From positions 1 through 64,000 of the forward strand of contig JAUCZB010000017.1 of NCBI GenBank assembly GCA_030373325.1: a DNA stretch of 64,000 nucleotides. Direction: 5' to 3'. A model generated the notes under the pieces. The model made no database searches. It had not been told where the DNA came from and saw only the letters and a list, made by a program, of their open reading frames with translations. Position 1 is the first letter of the stretch. Each line of letters opens with the position of its first letter. Below are positions 1-9,954 of the stretch, in pieces. This DNA is from Cyanobium sp. CZS25K (lineage in GTDB: Bacteria > Cyanobacteriota > Cyanobacteriia > PCC-6307 > Cyanobiaceae). Both the position numbers and the translations under genes were made by a program.

Positions 1-160
1 GGTACCAGGCCGGAATGCGCACCCCGCGCCGCATACGCGCATCCGGGATCGCCTTCGGGGCAAGCGAAAGGATTCACTGAAGCTGATCATGGCAAGGCTC
101 GCCCACGGCGCCGCAACCTCAATCTCCATGAGTTTCCTGGTGATGTGTGCCGAGAAGATC

Positions 161-280
161 ATGAGGCTGCTCGGCCTCTTTTTTGTGTTCATTCTGCTTG
201 TCTCTGCAGCATTCTCCGGCTACATGGCTCACCAGATAAGTCCTCGACAAGTACCGAACAAAGATGGAACGATTGGCTAG
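161..280 (+). CDS. possible small membrane protein
   Basis: A 39-residue frame starting at the ATG at 161, with a GAGAAG sequence a few bases upstream that could act as a ribosome binding site. The product begins MRLLGLFFVFILLVSAA, a single hydrophobic segment, followed by a short polar tail. The same frame is open from an ATG at 89, but that start has no visible ribosome binding site. I recognise no family. It may be a small inner-membrane peptide or a chance frame at the edge of an accessory region. Confidence 0.25.
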   Translation: MRLLGLFFVFILLVSAAFSGYMAHQISPRQVPNKDGTIG

Positions 281-470
281 TCACTGCATAGACGTGGCCA
301 TAGCCTGCGTAAGCCCTCCTCAGATGCCCGTTGCGGCATGTTGTGGCGTCGGCTGTTTTTCAGGAGTCCCTAATCAAGGGATAGCTTGTCGGCAGTAATG
401 GGCCGATTTGCATACATTCTACCGGAAAATACTGCTCAGATCCACTGCGCTGCAAGCGGTCTGGCCTTTC

Positions 471-3400
471 TCAGGAGGCCCCAATTAGCTGTTTATACCG
501 CCAAATCTCTGGGTAATTAGCTGGATTGTCGCGCACCAGCTCTTTCTTGATCAGTGGGCATCCAAGATCGAGATAGAGTGCCTCGTGCATGTAATGGTGA
601 GGATTCAAGCTGTTGCCTTCCGCCAGCATGCCAGCTGTTAGGCCCTCCCAGCTTTCTGCTGGTTTATTGGCATATTTCTCTTGAGTCAGCGAACTAAGTT
701 GCTTTAACTCGAACACCGGTTTCCACTGTATCTTCATTTCCTTGAACCGACGGGCTAATTCAAGCTCGCCATATTGTATGACATCATCTTTAGACAGAAG
801 TGTTCGTCCATTGTATTCGCTGAAAAATGAATCAAGTAATGCATCACAGCGCTGGAAATGCCTGATCAGTACGAAATTGCTCTGAATGTGATGGATAAAC
901 TGATGGCTATCGATAAGACCTACAACATCCTCATTGATATTTCGAGCCCGTGTTATCAGGTCAGAGTTGCTGTCGGTAAGAATGCAGCTGTCGTTGATAA
1001 GGAGTAACTCTTGGGTTCTTTCATTGTTGAGAATCCCGGAGTCCTTAAGATAAAAGAAACCCTCTGCCCAAGATCCAAAGTCATAGCCAGAGTTACGACG
1101 CTCTAGATATAAGTCGCAGTTGAGTCGATCTAAAAGAATCTCGTCGCTGAGTTCCTGATCGTACTTGCATCCCGGATTGATGCAGACAACGAAGTAGCCA
1201 TTCTTTTGTAGATAAGCACCTAGTTGGCTTATGTTTGTCACGTCTTCGACGTCTTTTGCGAAGGTTGCGAGGATTGCGACTCGATTTTGACTTTGGTTAT
1301 TACCACGCTCTAAGCTCTTGAGTATGTTTGAATATCTCCGACCTTGTGAGGATGCCGGATTTATCCGGCCCTCTAGACTTGCAAATTGATATTCTCCATG
1401 TCCTGCTGTCTTTGCTTCTGTTCCATCCGTTTCTACACAGCGTAATCCGCGCGCTTGAACTAATAGTGTAAATGCACGCTCCCAAGCATGGGCTAATGTG
1501 CCATCTACTTGCTGGCGTTCGTATTCAAACTTATAAACCAACTCGTCATCGGCTAAATTGGTAAGAATCAAGCCTTTTATCCAGAACATTGTTCCACTGG
1601 AAAAATAGCTTGAATTATTCCTCCATTTGTTAGCGCCATGGGCGGTCAAGATCAAATTAAGTAAAGCTTCATTCCCGCCCATGAACTCCCGTAATGAAAT
1701 GCAGTGTCCCTTCGGGATAAGCATACCAACATCTCCGCTAAGTAGTGACTCTACATGTTCTATTCCCTCAGCAGGAAGTAGTGTCTCGACTAGGCTGATT
1801 AGCCAAGCTGCTCCGTCAATGCGATGTAGGGACTTCTTCGTATGCAGCTTGCAAATATTTCTATAGAATACGTTTTTTGTCTTCAGAGTCTTGATGAGCG
1901 ATAGGAACGGCAGAACGTCGCGTCCTCGATTTGAACAAATGTAAAAACGTGCATTGGGAAAGTGTTCGCGAATGGAAACTATCTTCTCGTGACAGCCAAG
2001 TGGCGGTAATGTGATGTAGAGGTCACAATCGTCTCCGTAGCGCTTTAATCGCCAAGTGATAGCCTCAAAGCAGTCGAGATAAAATACGTGCACAACTATC
2101 GCGTTGTTCCGAGTTGCTGCCCAGCTATCTGCTTCAGCATAGGCCCTAGATATTGCTCTAGCGTCGAGTAAGGATTCAAGGTGGGCGTAACCATATCGGC
2201 TGTCAGGTTCTAAACAGGCGGATTCAGCCCATTCATTCCATGCGTTTACGAAGCATAGTTTCGAGGTATTATCTTCAGCTGAACTTATGAGGTTTGCTGC
2301 AGTCCAGTCACGGAATTTATCTGGTGTTGATCCAACGAATATATCGCCCTGTTGCGGTCTTCTGCATTCGTTGTCCCAAGATGGAACACTTGTGCGGTAT
2401 ATCGGGTGATTATATTGCTGTGTCATTGCTCGCCACTGCATCTCGTCGTAGCTATACAGATTGCCTGTGAAGCTACGGGTGTAACAGGCTATTTTCTGAT
2501 GAGTGCCGTGGTTTGGAAATCCGTTTGGCGGAAACTGCATCATCGCATCAAATCCATAATCCCTAGGATCTGTGCTTGGAAGGAACTGAACACATACCAA
2601 ATGCAGTTCTCCATGACCCTGTTGCCGCCAGTAGCTGCGCCACGTCTGCACCCAGTTCTTGCACTCCGGCAGGTCGTCTGGTCGATACACAATAAGTATA
2701 GGCGCCCCATTCACACGCTCGTAGCGTGGGTCAAGGAGTATTGGCTCGACATCCCTAATGAAACTCAGTTGATCTTCTTCCTGATACTTCTGATCGATGA
2801 TCACGTCATTGGTTAGGCCGTCCCACTTACGCGTCCAATTCTCATTTGCCCATAGGATACAGAAGGGAAAAGCTGCTCCTTCTTCGGCTTCAGGAAATAT
2901 GTTTAGTGGTTCTTCCAGGACCCGTTCGCCGCTAAACCAATAAAAGTAGAAACAGAATCCATTGACTCCATTTTGTTTTGCCAGTTGAACGTGATCGATG
3001 ATATTCTGCCGAACTCGTAGATCGTAGAAGGTAGAATCTGCAGGCAGTTTAGGCTGGTAATGGCCTAAGTACCGAGGGAATGCTCTCGTCACATTACGCC
3101 ACTCAGTAAATCCCTTTCCCCATGCTTGATCATTCAGCGCGATCGGATGATACTGGGTTAAGTAGAAGGCGAAAACTCGTGCTTCTTTGGGTGTGTGCTC
3201 CTTGGATGTCCTTGTGGGCCTCGGTCTGAAATCAGGATTTTCCCGACTGTTGTAATTCGCGTGTATTATCTGCAGCTTCTGTTCGGGGCTAATGCCGTGG
3301 CTTAGATAGCCGCAAAATCCGTTGTCATCCTTGGTCGCTTCAATGAATACTCTCTCAAGCCAGTCGTGGTGAAAGCTCTCACTAGGATTTCTTCGTTCAC

Positions 3401-4211
3401 GCCATCCAAGCATAATGTAATGAACGAATGGGTCAATCTTGGCAGCCTGAATGTCAGGGTTCTCGCAAAGATAATATAATGGGTCAAAAATTGGTGTGCA
3501 CTGACGCCCTTCAAGTCTGCCTTGGCTGAGGAAGTGGGTAAGCGGATCAACTCCTGACATGCGGATGTCTGCATAGACTCCAAGGTAAAAGTCTTCGTCA
3601 AAGCATCTCTCTACAGCGTTAATCTCCTCGGGAGTTAAATCCTGGAAACTTCCGAGATGCCCCTTTCTGCAGCAATCTAGCTGTGCTTCGATTGCTGAGT
3701 GGCTTGCATACTGAAGTGAGATTAGGAAATGAAGTAATAGCCTGTTGCCTTTTAGGCTTTCACCATTTGGAGGCGTCAAAAGTTTCGTTAGACTCAGTGT
3801 GGTGCCGTATGGGTTTAGCTGATGAAGCTCATGCCATAAGAGCTCCGCGAAGTAGTAAAAGGGGTCTGGCATCGTGCCATGTAATGGTCTGTATATTGCT
3901 ATCTGTTCTGGGTAGAAATGGGCTGGTGAGACTTCATTCCGTGCCAGCAAATCTCGTAGTTCCGTTGCGATATCTGAGCCGAACCTCTCTCGGACTAGCA
4001 CTAGAACTAATTTGCTGATTTCATACCTTGCACTTAAACCACCTGATTGACCGATAGACCGATAATGTGACCAAGCCTTTGTTGGCGATACTTCAGCGAG
4101 CTTGTTTTCTCTGAGATACCAAGGGGCATCGAAGCTAGATATCGAGAATTGGCGATACTTGATTGCTGGGTTGAAGATTGGCTGTCTGCTTGTTGAGTTA
4201 ACCTTGATCAT
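471..4211 (-). CDS. large WbsX/RgpF-type polysaccharide glycosyltransferase
   Basis: A 1246-residue multidomain protein of surface polysaccharide assembly. Residues about 200-290 hold two repeats of the type F-D-x-x-Y-Y-L...NPDI...DP..HY...G..E.R, which commonly precede WbsX domains. Residues about 345-700 match the WbsX/GH99-like family (YLTQYHPI, GFTEWRNV, ILWANENWTRKWD, FVNAWNEWAE). Residues about 730-1200 match rhamnan-synthesis protein F (RGRDVLPFL, HTKKS, RRNSGYDFGSWAEG, INDSC). The acceptor and sugar donor cannot be told from sequence. It is encoded directly downstream of the rml cluster on the same strand, so a rhamnose-containing glycan is a reasonable guess. Base composition is clearly more AT-rich than the genes after 11 kb, which fits horizontal acquisition. 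No frameshift is seen. Confidence 0.85.
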   Translation of the reverse strand: MIKVNSTSRQPIFNPAIKYRQFSISSFDAPWYLRENKLAEVSPTKAWSHYRSIGQSGGLSARYEISKLVLVLVRERFGSDIATELRDLLARNEVSPAHFYPEQIAIYRPLHGTMPDPFYYFAELLWHELHQLNPYGTTLSLTKLLTPPNGESLKGNRLLLHFLISLQYASHSAIEAQLDCCRKGHLGSFQDLTPEEINAVERCFDEDFYLGVYADIRMSGVDPLTHFLSQGRLEGRQCTPIFDPLYYLCENPDIQAAKIDPFVHYIMLGWRERRNPSESFHHDWLERVFIEATKDDNGFCGYLSHGISPEQKLQIIHANYNSRENPDFRPRPTRTSKEHTPKEARVFAFYLTQYHPIALNDQAWGKGFTEWRNVTRAFPRYLGHYQPKLPADSTFYDLRVRQNIIDHVQLAKQNGVNGFCFYFYWFSGERVLEEPLNIFPEAEEGAAFPFCILWANENWTRKWDGLTNDVIIDQKYQEEDQLSFIRDVEPILLDPRYERVNGAPILIVYRPDDLPECKNWVQTWRSYWRQQGHGELHLVCVQFLPSTDPRDYGFDAMMQFPPNGFPNHGTHQKIACYTRSFTGNLYSYDEMQWRAMTQQYNHPIYRTSVPSWDNECRRPQQGDIFVGSTPDKFRDWTAANLISSAEDNTSKLCFVNAWNEWAESACLEPDSRYGYAHLESLLDARAISRAYAEADSWAATRNNAIVVHVFYLDCFEAITWRLKRYGDDCDLYITLPPLGCHEKIVSIREHFPNARFYICSNRGRDVLPFLSLIKTLKTKNVFYRNICKLHTKKSLHRIDGAAWLISLVETLLPAEGIEHVESLLSGDVGMLIPKGHCISLREFMGGNEALLNLILTAHGANKWRNNSSYFSSGTMFWIKGLILTNLADDELVYKFEYERQQVDGTLAHAWERAFTLLVQARGLRCVETDGTEAKTAGHGEYQFASLEGRINPASSQGRRYSNILKSLERGNNQSQNRVAILATFAKDVEDVTNISQLGAYLQKNGYFVVCINPGCKYDQELSDEILLDRLNCDLYLERRNSGYDFGSWAEGFFYLKDSGILNNERTQELLLINDSCILTDSNSDLITRARNINEDVVGLIDSHQFIHHIQSNFVLIRHFQRCDALLDSFFSEYNGRTLLSKDDVIQYGELELARRFKEMKIQWKPVFELKQLSSLTQEKYANKPAESWEGLTAGMLAEGNSLNPHHYMHEALYLDLGCPLIKKELVRDNPANYPEIWRYKQLIGAS

Positions 4212-4279
4212 TTCTTTGCAAGTGTATAAGGTGGACGAGCTTCGCTTGGTTGAGAACCCAGTTTACGATTACACTGGTC

Positions 4280-5341
4280 TCAGCTGGTAGTTTGGTATGT
4301 TCTTTTGCGCCGGCACAACGTTGCTGCCCGGCCCTTGTCAAAGATGTGACGTGACTGCCCGCCTAGTTCGCTTTTGATGTCTTTTGGATTATAGGTGTAG
4401 CGGCGGTCATGCGCTGGCCGGTCGATTAAGGATGGGTTATGACTCTCGTGTGCCGCTCCTTCAAGGCGAGGCTCATTGAACTGCTGGAAGATGGCTTCCT
4501 CTACCTTCTTGTTGGTACGTTCTTCATGGCATCCCACACAATATCTGTGCCCCAGCTGTCCTTGTGTGGCCGCCAGCAGCAGTGCATCTTCGTAGTCTTC
4601 CATGTCTAACCAGTCGCGTGCGTTCTGTCCGTTGCCGTCGAGTGGGATTGGTTCACCGGCTGCCTGCTCAAGGATCACCACCGTGATCAGCTTCTGCGCA
4701 AATTTCCACGGGAAATAGTTGTTGCTACAGTTTGTGTGCATCACTGCTAGCCCGAAGGTGTGCTGCCAGACGTTCACTAGGTGAACGCTCCTGGCCTTAT
4801 TTGCCGAGTAAGATCTGTAGGTGTTGTTCTCCGAGAAGAGCCCCTCAGTTCCGAGCGAGCCGAACTCCTCGTAGGCGCTGATGTGATGGACGCAGTCCAG
4901 CTCCCGGCGCTCTTGGGTAAGTTGGATCCAGTGGGTTCGACCCGTCTGCAATAGGTAGAAGGTGCCGGTGATGTTGTTCTCGATGATGGCTCCCAGGTCG
5001 ACCATCGAGTGGTCGACCTGGCACTCAGTCTCCACATTCAACACCAGATGGGGATTGGCCTGCTGAACCGCCGTTGCCGTGGCTTCGTAATCGGCCACGT
5101 CCGCCTGGTGCAACCGGTGCTGGCTCTCCCAATGCTGACCCAGTCCCTTGAGCACCTTCTCAATGCTGGTGAGTTCACTGGCGTAACCGCACTTGTCAAG
5201 GTTCCACAGCAGGGATTGGGAGTCGCGCAGCATTCGCCTTACGACTGCCCCGTCCATGAAGGCGGTTCCGTCGGTCACCTGGATGCGGTCGCGGTTCCCG
5301 AGCATGTTGGTGGCTGAGGGCATGGAAGGTAAGTCAAACAC
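4280..5341 (-). pseudogene. rfbB: decayed dTDP-glucose 4,6-dehydratase (rmlB/rfbB)
   Basis: A 353-codon open frame that aligns along its length with RmlB, the NAD-dependent dehydratase of dTDP-rhamnose synthesis. The recognisable parts are AVVRRMLRDS, NLDKCGYAS, HHIS, TNCSNNY, GEPIPL and DRPAHDRRY. Residues that are nearly invariant are lost: the Rossmann GGAGFIG is read as DGTAFMDG, the catalytic TDE of STDE is read as AYE, AAESHVDRS is read as VETECQVDHS, and NNYGP is read as NNYFP. YxxxK survives as YSANK, and a few residues before it are missing. The C-terminus ends in unrelated basic residues, as after a frameshift. The frame is open but very unlikely to be an active dehydratase. It sits next to an rmlD that is plainly broken. 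Confidence 0.75.
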
Positions 5342-5779
5342 AGGTGGGAGGGCCCGACTGGTAAAGGACCCGTAGGGAGCACGTCGATGAAACGGTGATT
5401 TGCTCAGGCTGATGTGGGCTTCTGTCGTGGAAGGTGCTTGTGGAGGTGTGAATTCTGCTGCAGCGGCTGGTGGAACTCATACCCCTCCAGCGCTTGGTGG
5501 CGGCTTGGTGTTGATGTACTGGCACTGGCCAATCCCGTTATCCCCTTGACGCCTTTCTTCTCCTCTCGGGACCATCCCAACTTCGCCGGCAGGCAGCTCC
5601 GCCTTCCCCAGCACCAGCAATGATGTCTCTGACGAATGGCCGCTTCGCTTCCGCTCGTGGCTCAAGAAGTCAGGTAGTAAGAAGGAGCCATTGAAGAACA
5701 AAAAGGAGTTGCTCGTCAGGATCGAATCCAAACTCGACTTGACGGAGGTCGACTTTCTTGAGGCTGACTTGTCGTCCAG
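5342..5779. other. gap between decayed rmlB and rmlD
   Basis: No convincing gene is seen here. A plus-strand frame passing through about 5570-5800 reads with a lysine-rich stretch, but it shows no family and no ribosome binding site. The stretch is probably the eroded junction of the rmlD and rmlB genes. Confidence 0.5.
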
Positions 5780-6487
5780 CTCAGCCCCTCCCCAGCCAAC
5801 CGCATCCAATTCCAGCGTCCGCACAACCCGCTCGACCTTTCCAAGTTCAACGCCTTGCTTGGTGTCTCCCATTCTGCTCATTTCCCCGGCTCCAGCAGCT
5901 GCCGCAGAGCCTCCGCGCCAATGGGTCGGCGCCGGATCAAGTGCTTGCCATGCTTCCGAGCCATCCAGTAGTGCAGATTTCGGCAGCGGCGCCGGTGCAG
6001 CACGGGCGGCAAGCGCGCCTATGTAGCGAATGTGCCAGTCATCCGAAGGCAGGTCGACCCCTGGCCTTGGCCCATCTCCCCTTGCTCCCGTTGACGTCGC
6101 AACAGGCTGAGCGCAGCATACTGGCCCGCCTGGCCCAATCTCCAGCGGGTTGGCGGGACTACGCAGCGCTCGCTGCCTCCCAACCAAGGCTTGAGAGCTT
6201 CCTCTGCGTCGGCCTTGGTGCGGCCGTGAGCTCCATTTGGATCGCGTGGCTGCGTCTGGCCGATCCAGGCTGCCCTGCTGGCCGTTGACGCCTCCATCGC
6301 TGTCCACCGCCAGCCCCAGCTCTGGCTTGCCTGGGGCCCTGTCGACTGTGGTGTCTGACCTGTCATTATCTACCCAATGAGCACGGTGCTTCAGTAAGTC
6401 GATCGGTTCAACCCCCTTTGGCCGGGATGCCACCAGCTCTTGGCCCACTTGGCCGGCCGCGCCCGCAGGCAGCACCTTGATGATGTG
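5780..6487 (-). pseudogene. rfbD: frameshifted dTDP-4-dehydrorhamnose reductase (rmlD/rfbD)
   Basis: RmlD would reduce dTDP-4-keto-rhamnose to dTDP-rhamnose. Pieces of it occur in RmlD order on the minus strand but in different frames. From about 6487 the frame reads GAAGQVGQELVASRP and GVEPIDL (the N-terminal Rossmann strand), then TTVDRAPGKPELGLAV, corresponding to the usual TAVDRAESEPELA region, then NGQQGSLDRPD. A second frame, near 6260-6019, carries NGAHGRTKADAEEAL (the YGRTK region) and LLRRQREQGEM. The first frame resumes with APTHWRGG and GVELGKVERV. The catalytic YxxxK tyrosine is replaced by histidine (AHGRTK) and the TGxxGQxG motif is damaged. Several blocks are missing, so the remnant is about 200 codons shorter than a complete gene would require for all its motifs. 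Confidence 0.75.
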
Positions 6488-6813
6488 ATGTACTCAAGCG
6501 GCGAATGGGCCGAACGATTCTGGTGCTGCACCGTGAACGTCCTAACACTTCGACCAACTCGTGACCGTCGCGGTAGACATGCATCCATCCACCGTTGGCG
6601 AAGGTGCGCAGGCAGCATTGCCAGCCACCTTCCTGCTCCTTGCCAGCGGGCAACGGATGGCTGGACCCCACCGGTGTTGACCGTTGCGAGCAGTTGTCAC
6701 AGCACCTTGTACTGAAAGCCCTGGATCTCGTGCCCCAATCGCCACACCCCGATCGTTGCGCGGTGCACAGCCAGCAATGCCCGACGTTCTTGGTTCTCCG
6801 GCTGAGGGAGGCT
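6488..6813. other. gap between rmlC and decayed rmlD
   Basis: No gene is recognised. Open frames on both strands are rich in Arg, Ser and Pro and look like shadows. Intact rml operons usually have only a few bases between rmlC and rmlD, so this stretch is probably inserted or eroded DNA. Confidence 0.5.
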
Positions 6814-7398
6814 TCAAGCGAACACCTTCTCGGCTGAGCGCGCTTCGGCCAGCGTAGGCGCCTCCGCATCCTTGGGCGCCAGCAGCGGTGCTGTTCCGCC
6901 GAGGCTTTCGAGGGGCCAGTCGATGCCGATCGTGGGATCATCCCAGCGCAGCGACCGTTCGCAGTCCTTGCTCCAGAAGCCGCTGGCCTTGTAGAGAACG
7001 TCGGCGGTTTCGCTCAGGGTGAGGAAGCCGTGGGCGAACCCCACCGGTACCCAGAGCTGCTGGTGGTTGGTACCGCTCAGCCGGGCACCCAGCCATTGGC
7101 CGAAGGTGGGGGAGCTGCGGCGCAGGTCCACCGCCACGTCGTAGATCTCACCGGCCACGCAGCGCACCAGCTTGCCCTGGGGTTCGGGTTCCAGTTGGTA
7201 GTGCAGCCCCCGCAGCACCCCCCGGGCGGAGCGGGAATGGTTGTCCTGGAAAAACAGGGGGGCCTGCTCCGGTGCCACTCCCAGGGCTTCCGCGAAGCGA
7301 CGTTGATTCCAGCTCTCGAAGAAGTAGCCCCGCTGATCGCTGAACACCCGGGGGGTGAGCAGCAGCGGTCCCTCGATCGCGAAGTGTTCAACCTGCAT
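6814..7398 (-). CDS. rfbC: dTDP-4-dehydrorhamnose 3,5-epimerase
   Basis: RmlC epimerises C3 and C5 of dTDP-4-keto-6-deoxyglucose, the third step of dTDP-L-rhamnose synthesis in the cytoplasm. The 194-residue product has the usual cupin signatures: [13 protein letters not shown] near the N-terminus, QDNHSRS, RGLHYQ with the catalytic histidine, [21 protein letters not shown], and DVLYK with the conserved tyrosine. Length is normal. Its start overlaps the end of rfbA by 11 nt, so the two are probably translated together. It looks functional although the two genes that complete the pathway downstream are decayed. Confidence 0.93.
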   Translation of the reverse strand: MQVEHFAIEGPLLLTPRVFSDQRGYFFESWNQRRFAEALGVAPEQAPLFFQDNHSRSARGVLRGLHYQLEPEPQGKLVRCVAGEIYDVAVDLRRSSPTFGQWLGARLSGTNHQQLWVPVGFAHGFLTLSETADVLYKASGFWSKDCERSLRWDDPTIGIDWPLESLGGTAPLLAPKDAEAPTLAEARSAEKVFA

Positions 7399-8323
7399 GG
7401 GAAGACAGCAGGGAGGCCTGCAGGGCGCTGTGGTCGCTGGTGTTTTCCTGGATCAGATCGAGCAGATAGGAGCCATAGCCGCTCTTGCGCAACGGTTGGG
7501 CCAGCCGCTCGAGTTGCTCGCTGTTGATCCAGCCCATCCGCCAGGCCACCTCTTCCGGGCATCCCACCTTCAGGCCCTGCCGGTGCTCCAGGGTGCGGAT
7601 GTAGCTGGCCGCCTCGTGCAGGGAATCGGGCGTGCCCGTGTCCAGCCAGGCCATGCCCCGGCCCATCAGCTCCACCCGCAGCAGGCCCTCATCGAGATAA
7701 AGCTGGTTCAGGTCGGTGATCTCCAGCTCACCGCGGGGGGAGGGCCGCACCAGGCGGGCCATCTCCACCACCGCGTCGTCGTAAAAGTAGAGCCCCGTGA
7801 CCGCGTACCGGGAGCGGGGATGCTCCGGTTTTTCCTCGATGCTCAGGACCCGGCCGGTGGCATCGAACTCCACCACGCCATAGCGCTGCGGATCGCTCAC
7901 CGGATAGGCGAACACAGTGGCACCGGCTCCGGGGCCATTGCTGATCTGCAGCTGGGGCACCAGGTCGTGGCCGTGGAAGAGGTTGTCGCCCAGCACCAAG
8001 GCCGCGGGCCCTTCCGCCAGGAAATCCGCCCCGATCAGGAAGGCCTGGGCCAGACCATCGGGACTGGGCTGGATGGCGTACTGGATCGCCATGCCCCAGG
8101 CCGATCCATCCCCCAGGAGCCGTTCGAAGGCGGGCTGATCCGTTGGCGTGGTGATGATCAGCACCTCCCGGATCCCCGCCAGCATCAGCGTGGTGAGGGG
8201 GTAGTACACCATCGGCTTGTCGTACACCGGCATGAGCTGCTTGCTCACGGCGCTGGTGAGGGGCGCCAGCCTGGTGCCACTGCCGCCCGCCAGGAGAATG
8301 CCTCGGCGCTGAGCTGCAGCCAT
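7388..8323 (-). CDS. rfbA: glucose-1-phosphate thymidylyltransferase
   Basis: RmlA joins glucose-1-phosphate and dTTP to give dTDP-glucose, the first step of dTDP-rhamnose synthesis. The nucleotide-binding motif [16 protein letters not shown], the [15 protein letters not shown] sequence and GDNLFHG are all intact. The frame is open to an ATG at 8365, but the ATG at 8323 is chosen because it puts the nucleotide-binding loop about eight residues from the N-terminus, as is usual, giving about 311 residues. It is the first gene of the rmlA-rmlC-rmlD-rmlB cluster. With rmlD and rmlB broken, its dTDP-glucose may feed another use or be rescued by copies elsewhere. Confidence 0.93.
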   Translation of the reverse strand: MAAAQRRGILLAGGSGTRLAPLTSAVSKQLMPVYDKPMVYYPLTTLMLAGIREVLIITTPTDQPAFERLLGDGSAWGMAIQYAIQPSPDGLAQAFLIGADFLAEGPAALVLGDNLFHGHDLVPQLQISNGPGAGATVFAYPVSDPQRYGVVEFDATGRVLSIEEKPEHPRSRYAVTGLYFYDDAVVEMARLVRPSPRGELEITDLNQLYLDEGLLRVELMGRGMAWLDTGTPDSLHEAASYIRTLEHRQGLKVGCPEEVAWRMGWINSEQLERLAQPLRKSGYGSYLLDLIQENTSDHSALQASLLSSHAG

Positions 8324-8647
8324 CGTGGAGAAATGATGCATTGATGCAGATGATCCCATAGGCAAGACCGTTGGCGCTGCATATCAGACCAGATTGACGA
8401 GCGACGCTCCGTATGGCAGGGCCAAGGCGTTTGACGCGAGACCCCCAACCCGGCAGTTCCAGGCTGCCCAAGGGTTCTGTCGCCGTCTTGATTCGTCAGC
8501 AGGGCCCTTAAACCCCTGGGGTTCCCCATGCACCTGCCTAGCCTCTCGGCAAGATCCAGTCAACGCTCGGGCCGCGTTTCCAGGCAGAGATCTAGTGCGA
8601 CGTCCCTGAAATAAAAGCTAGAATCAGGGGGAGTTTCCGGGTGCTCC

Positions 8648-9275
8648 GTGGCTCTTGGTCGTCCGATGCCTCCGCTGGTCCTCAGCGATGAGGAGGTTCA
8701 GCAGCTGCAGGGCATCGCCAGTTCACGCTCGCTGCCGCATTCCATCGTTCAAAGAGCCCAGATCGTTCTGGCCTGCGAAGCCGGTGAAACCAACACCGCC
8801 ATCGCCAAGCGAATGGGGCTGACGGGCATGACCGTCGGCAAGTGGCGCAGGCGCTACCGGGAACTGGGGCTGGAGGGGCTTCACGATGAGCTGAGGCCTG
8901 GCCGCCCTCGCACCTATGAGGACGACACCGTCGCCGAGGTGATCAACCGGGCTCTGCAGACCACCCCTCCCGACGGCAGCACCCACTGGAGCGCCCGCTC
9001 CCTGGCTGCAGCAACAGGGATCTCCAAGACAACGGTTCACCGCTGGCTGCAGACCTTCTCGGTGCAGCCGCACCGGCAGAAGCACCACCGCTGCGCGGAA
9101 GCCTGACGGCTACAAGCTCTCGACCGATCAGTTTTCCGTGGAGACAGTCCGGGACATCGTCGGCTTGTACCTGAACCCACCCGACAAGGCGATGGTGCTC
9201 TGCGTCGACGAGAAGACGCAGATCCAAGCTCTGGACAGGACTCAACCGCTGCTGCCCATGGGTCTGGGGTACGTC
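8648..9275 (+). pseudogene. IS630-family transposase, frameshifted and truncated
   Basis: The first 152 codons encode the paired helix-turn-helix part of an IS630-type transposase (IVLACEAGETNTAIAKRMG, TVGKWRRRYRELGLEGL, GRPRTY, ISKTTVHRWLQ). The frame ends at a TGA at 9104-9106. The catalytic half continues in another frame from about 9114 (YKLSTDQF, VRDIVGLYLNPP, VLCVDEKTQIQALDR), with the first aspartate of the DDE triad in VDEKTQ. The match stops after GLGYVE near 9275, so the last two catalytic acids are absent. The element abuts the 3' end of the neighbouring vapC-like gene. It cannot transpose on its own. The end of the element could not be located. Confidence 0.85.
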
Positions 9276-9718
9276 GAGGCCGATCCTGGTAGAGCCAACC
9301 GCTCCAGACCTTCAAATCGCTCAAAATCGCGATCGAAACTCACCAGGCGCCAGCCATTGGCCATCGCCACGGCGGCCAGGTAGGCATCGGTGCAGAGACG
9401 GGCCGGCACCTCACCGCTGCGCAGCAGCTGGTGATACACGTCCCAGCCATTGGGCTCCGCTGACGCCATGCTCACGCCCGGCTGCTGGCAGAAGGCCTCC
9501 AGCAGAGCGGAAGCCTCTTCTGCGGTCTTGACCGCCACTCCCATCAGCTTCGGCTGACAGACGAGCCGTACCAGCCCGAGCGCGGTGACCGTGCAGAACA
9601 ACACCTGTTCAGCAGCCTGCTGCTCCCAGTAGTGCACGGCTGGGCGGTGATGGCTGTGGTCGGGGCAGGTCAGTGCCAGCCACACGTTCAGATCCGGCAG
9701 GTCAACCGTGGTGCTCAC
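9242..9718 (-). CDS. vapC: PIN-domain toxin, VapC-like ribonuclease
   Basis: A PIN-domain protein of about 158 residues. It begins VSTTVDLPDLNVWLAL, with the first conserved acid in DLNVWL, and later shows a TVTALGLVRL helix (the second acid position is not obvious), DAYLAAVAMANGWRLVSFDRDF with the later conserved acids, and FERF. VapC toxins are RNases, usually of tRNA or rRNA, held inactive by the partner antitoxin. The GTG start at 9718 overlaps the antitoxin stop (GTGA), as in many such pairs. The natural end is probably near 9285, at FEGLERL. The last 10-15 codons read into the truncated IS630 remnant, so the C-terminus may be altered. Whether it is still toxic is unknown. Confidence 0.8.
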   Translation of the reverse strand: MSTTVDLPDLNVWLALTCPDHSHHRPAVHYWEQQAAEQVLFCTVTALGLVRLVCQPKLMGVAVKTAEEASALLEAFCQQPGVSMASAEPNGWDVYHQLLRSGEVPARLCTDAYLAAVAMANGWRLVSFDRDFERFEGLERLALPGSASTYPRPMGSSG

Positions 9719-9954
9719 GCGTCGAGCAGGTCGAACAGCGCCGCGTTGCTCAGGCGTTCGCCGGAGATGGCCAAGGGGCCCTCCACGCGGGGCAGCGTGT
9801 GTGCTGAACGCTTCGAGCCGGAGCCGGCGGGGGTGTCGTTCAGGCCCTGCTCCACGTAGCTGCGCAACAACTGCTTCAGGGTGAGTCGCTCGCTTGCTGC
9901 GCGGGCCTTCAGGCGCGCAAACAGCGGATCCGGCAGCTCCAGGGTGGTGCGCAT
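9715..9954 (-). CDS. vapB: VapB-type antitoxin
   Basis: A 79-residue protein whose start, MRTTLELPDPLFARLKARAA, is a ribbon-helix-helix DNA-binding domain of the VapB/CopG kind. The rest is a polar tail that would wrap the toxin. The ATG at 9954 is chosen because MRTTLELPD is the canonical beginning of this family; the open frame upstream is not conserved in type. It overlaps the toxin gene by 4 nt and would be expected to repress its own promoter together with the toxin. Confidence 0.8.
   Translation of the reverse strand: MRTTLELPDPLFARLKARAASERLTLKQLLRSYVEQGLNDTPAGSGSKRSAHTLPRVEGPLAISGERLSNAALFDLLDA

Noticed and set aside
5691..6026. Plus-strand frame with a lysine-rich opening in the rmlD region
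   Set aside because: The minus strand shows RmlD pieces here, and the plus frame turns into Ser/Pro/Ala-rich shadow sequence.
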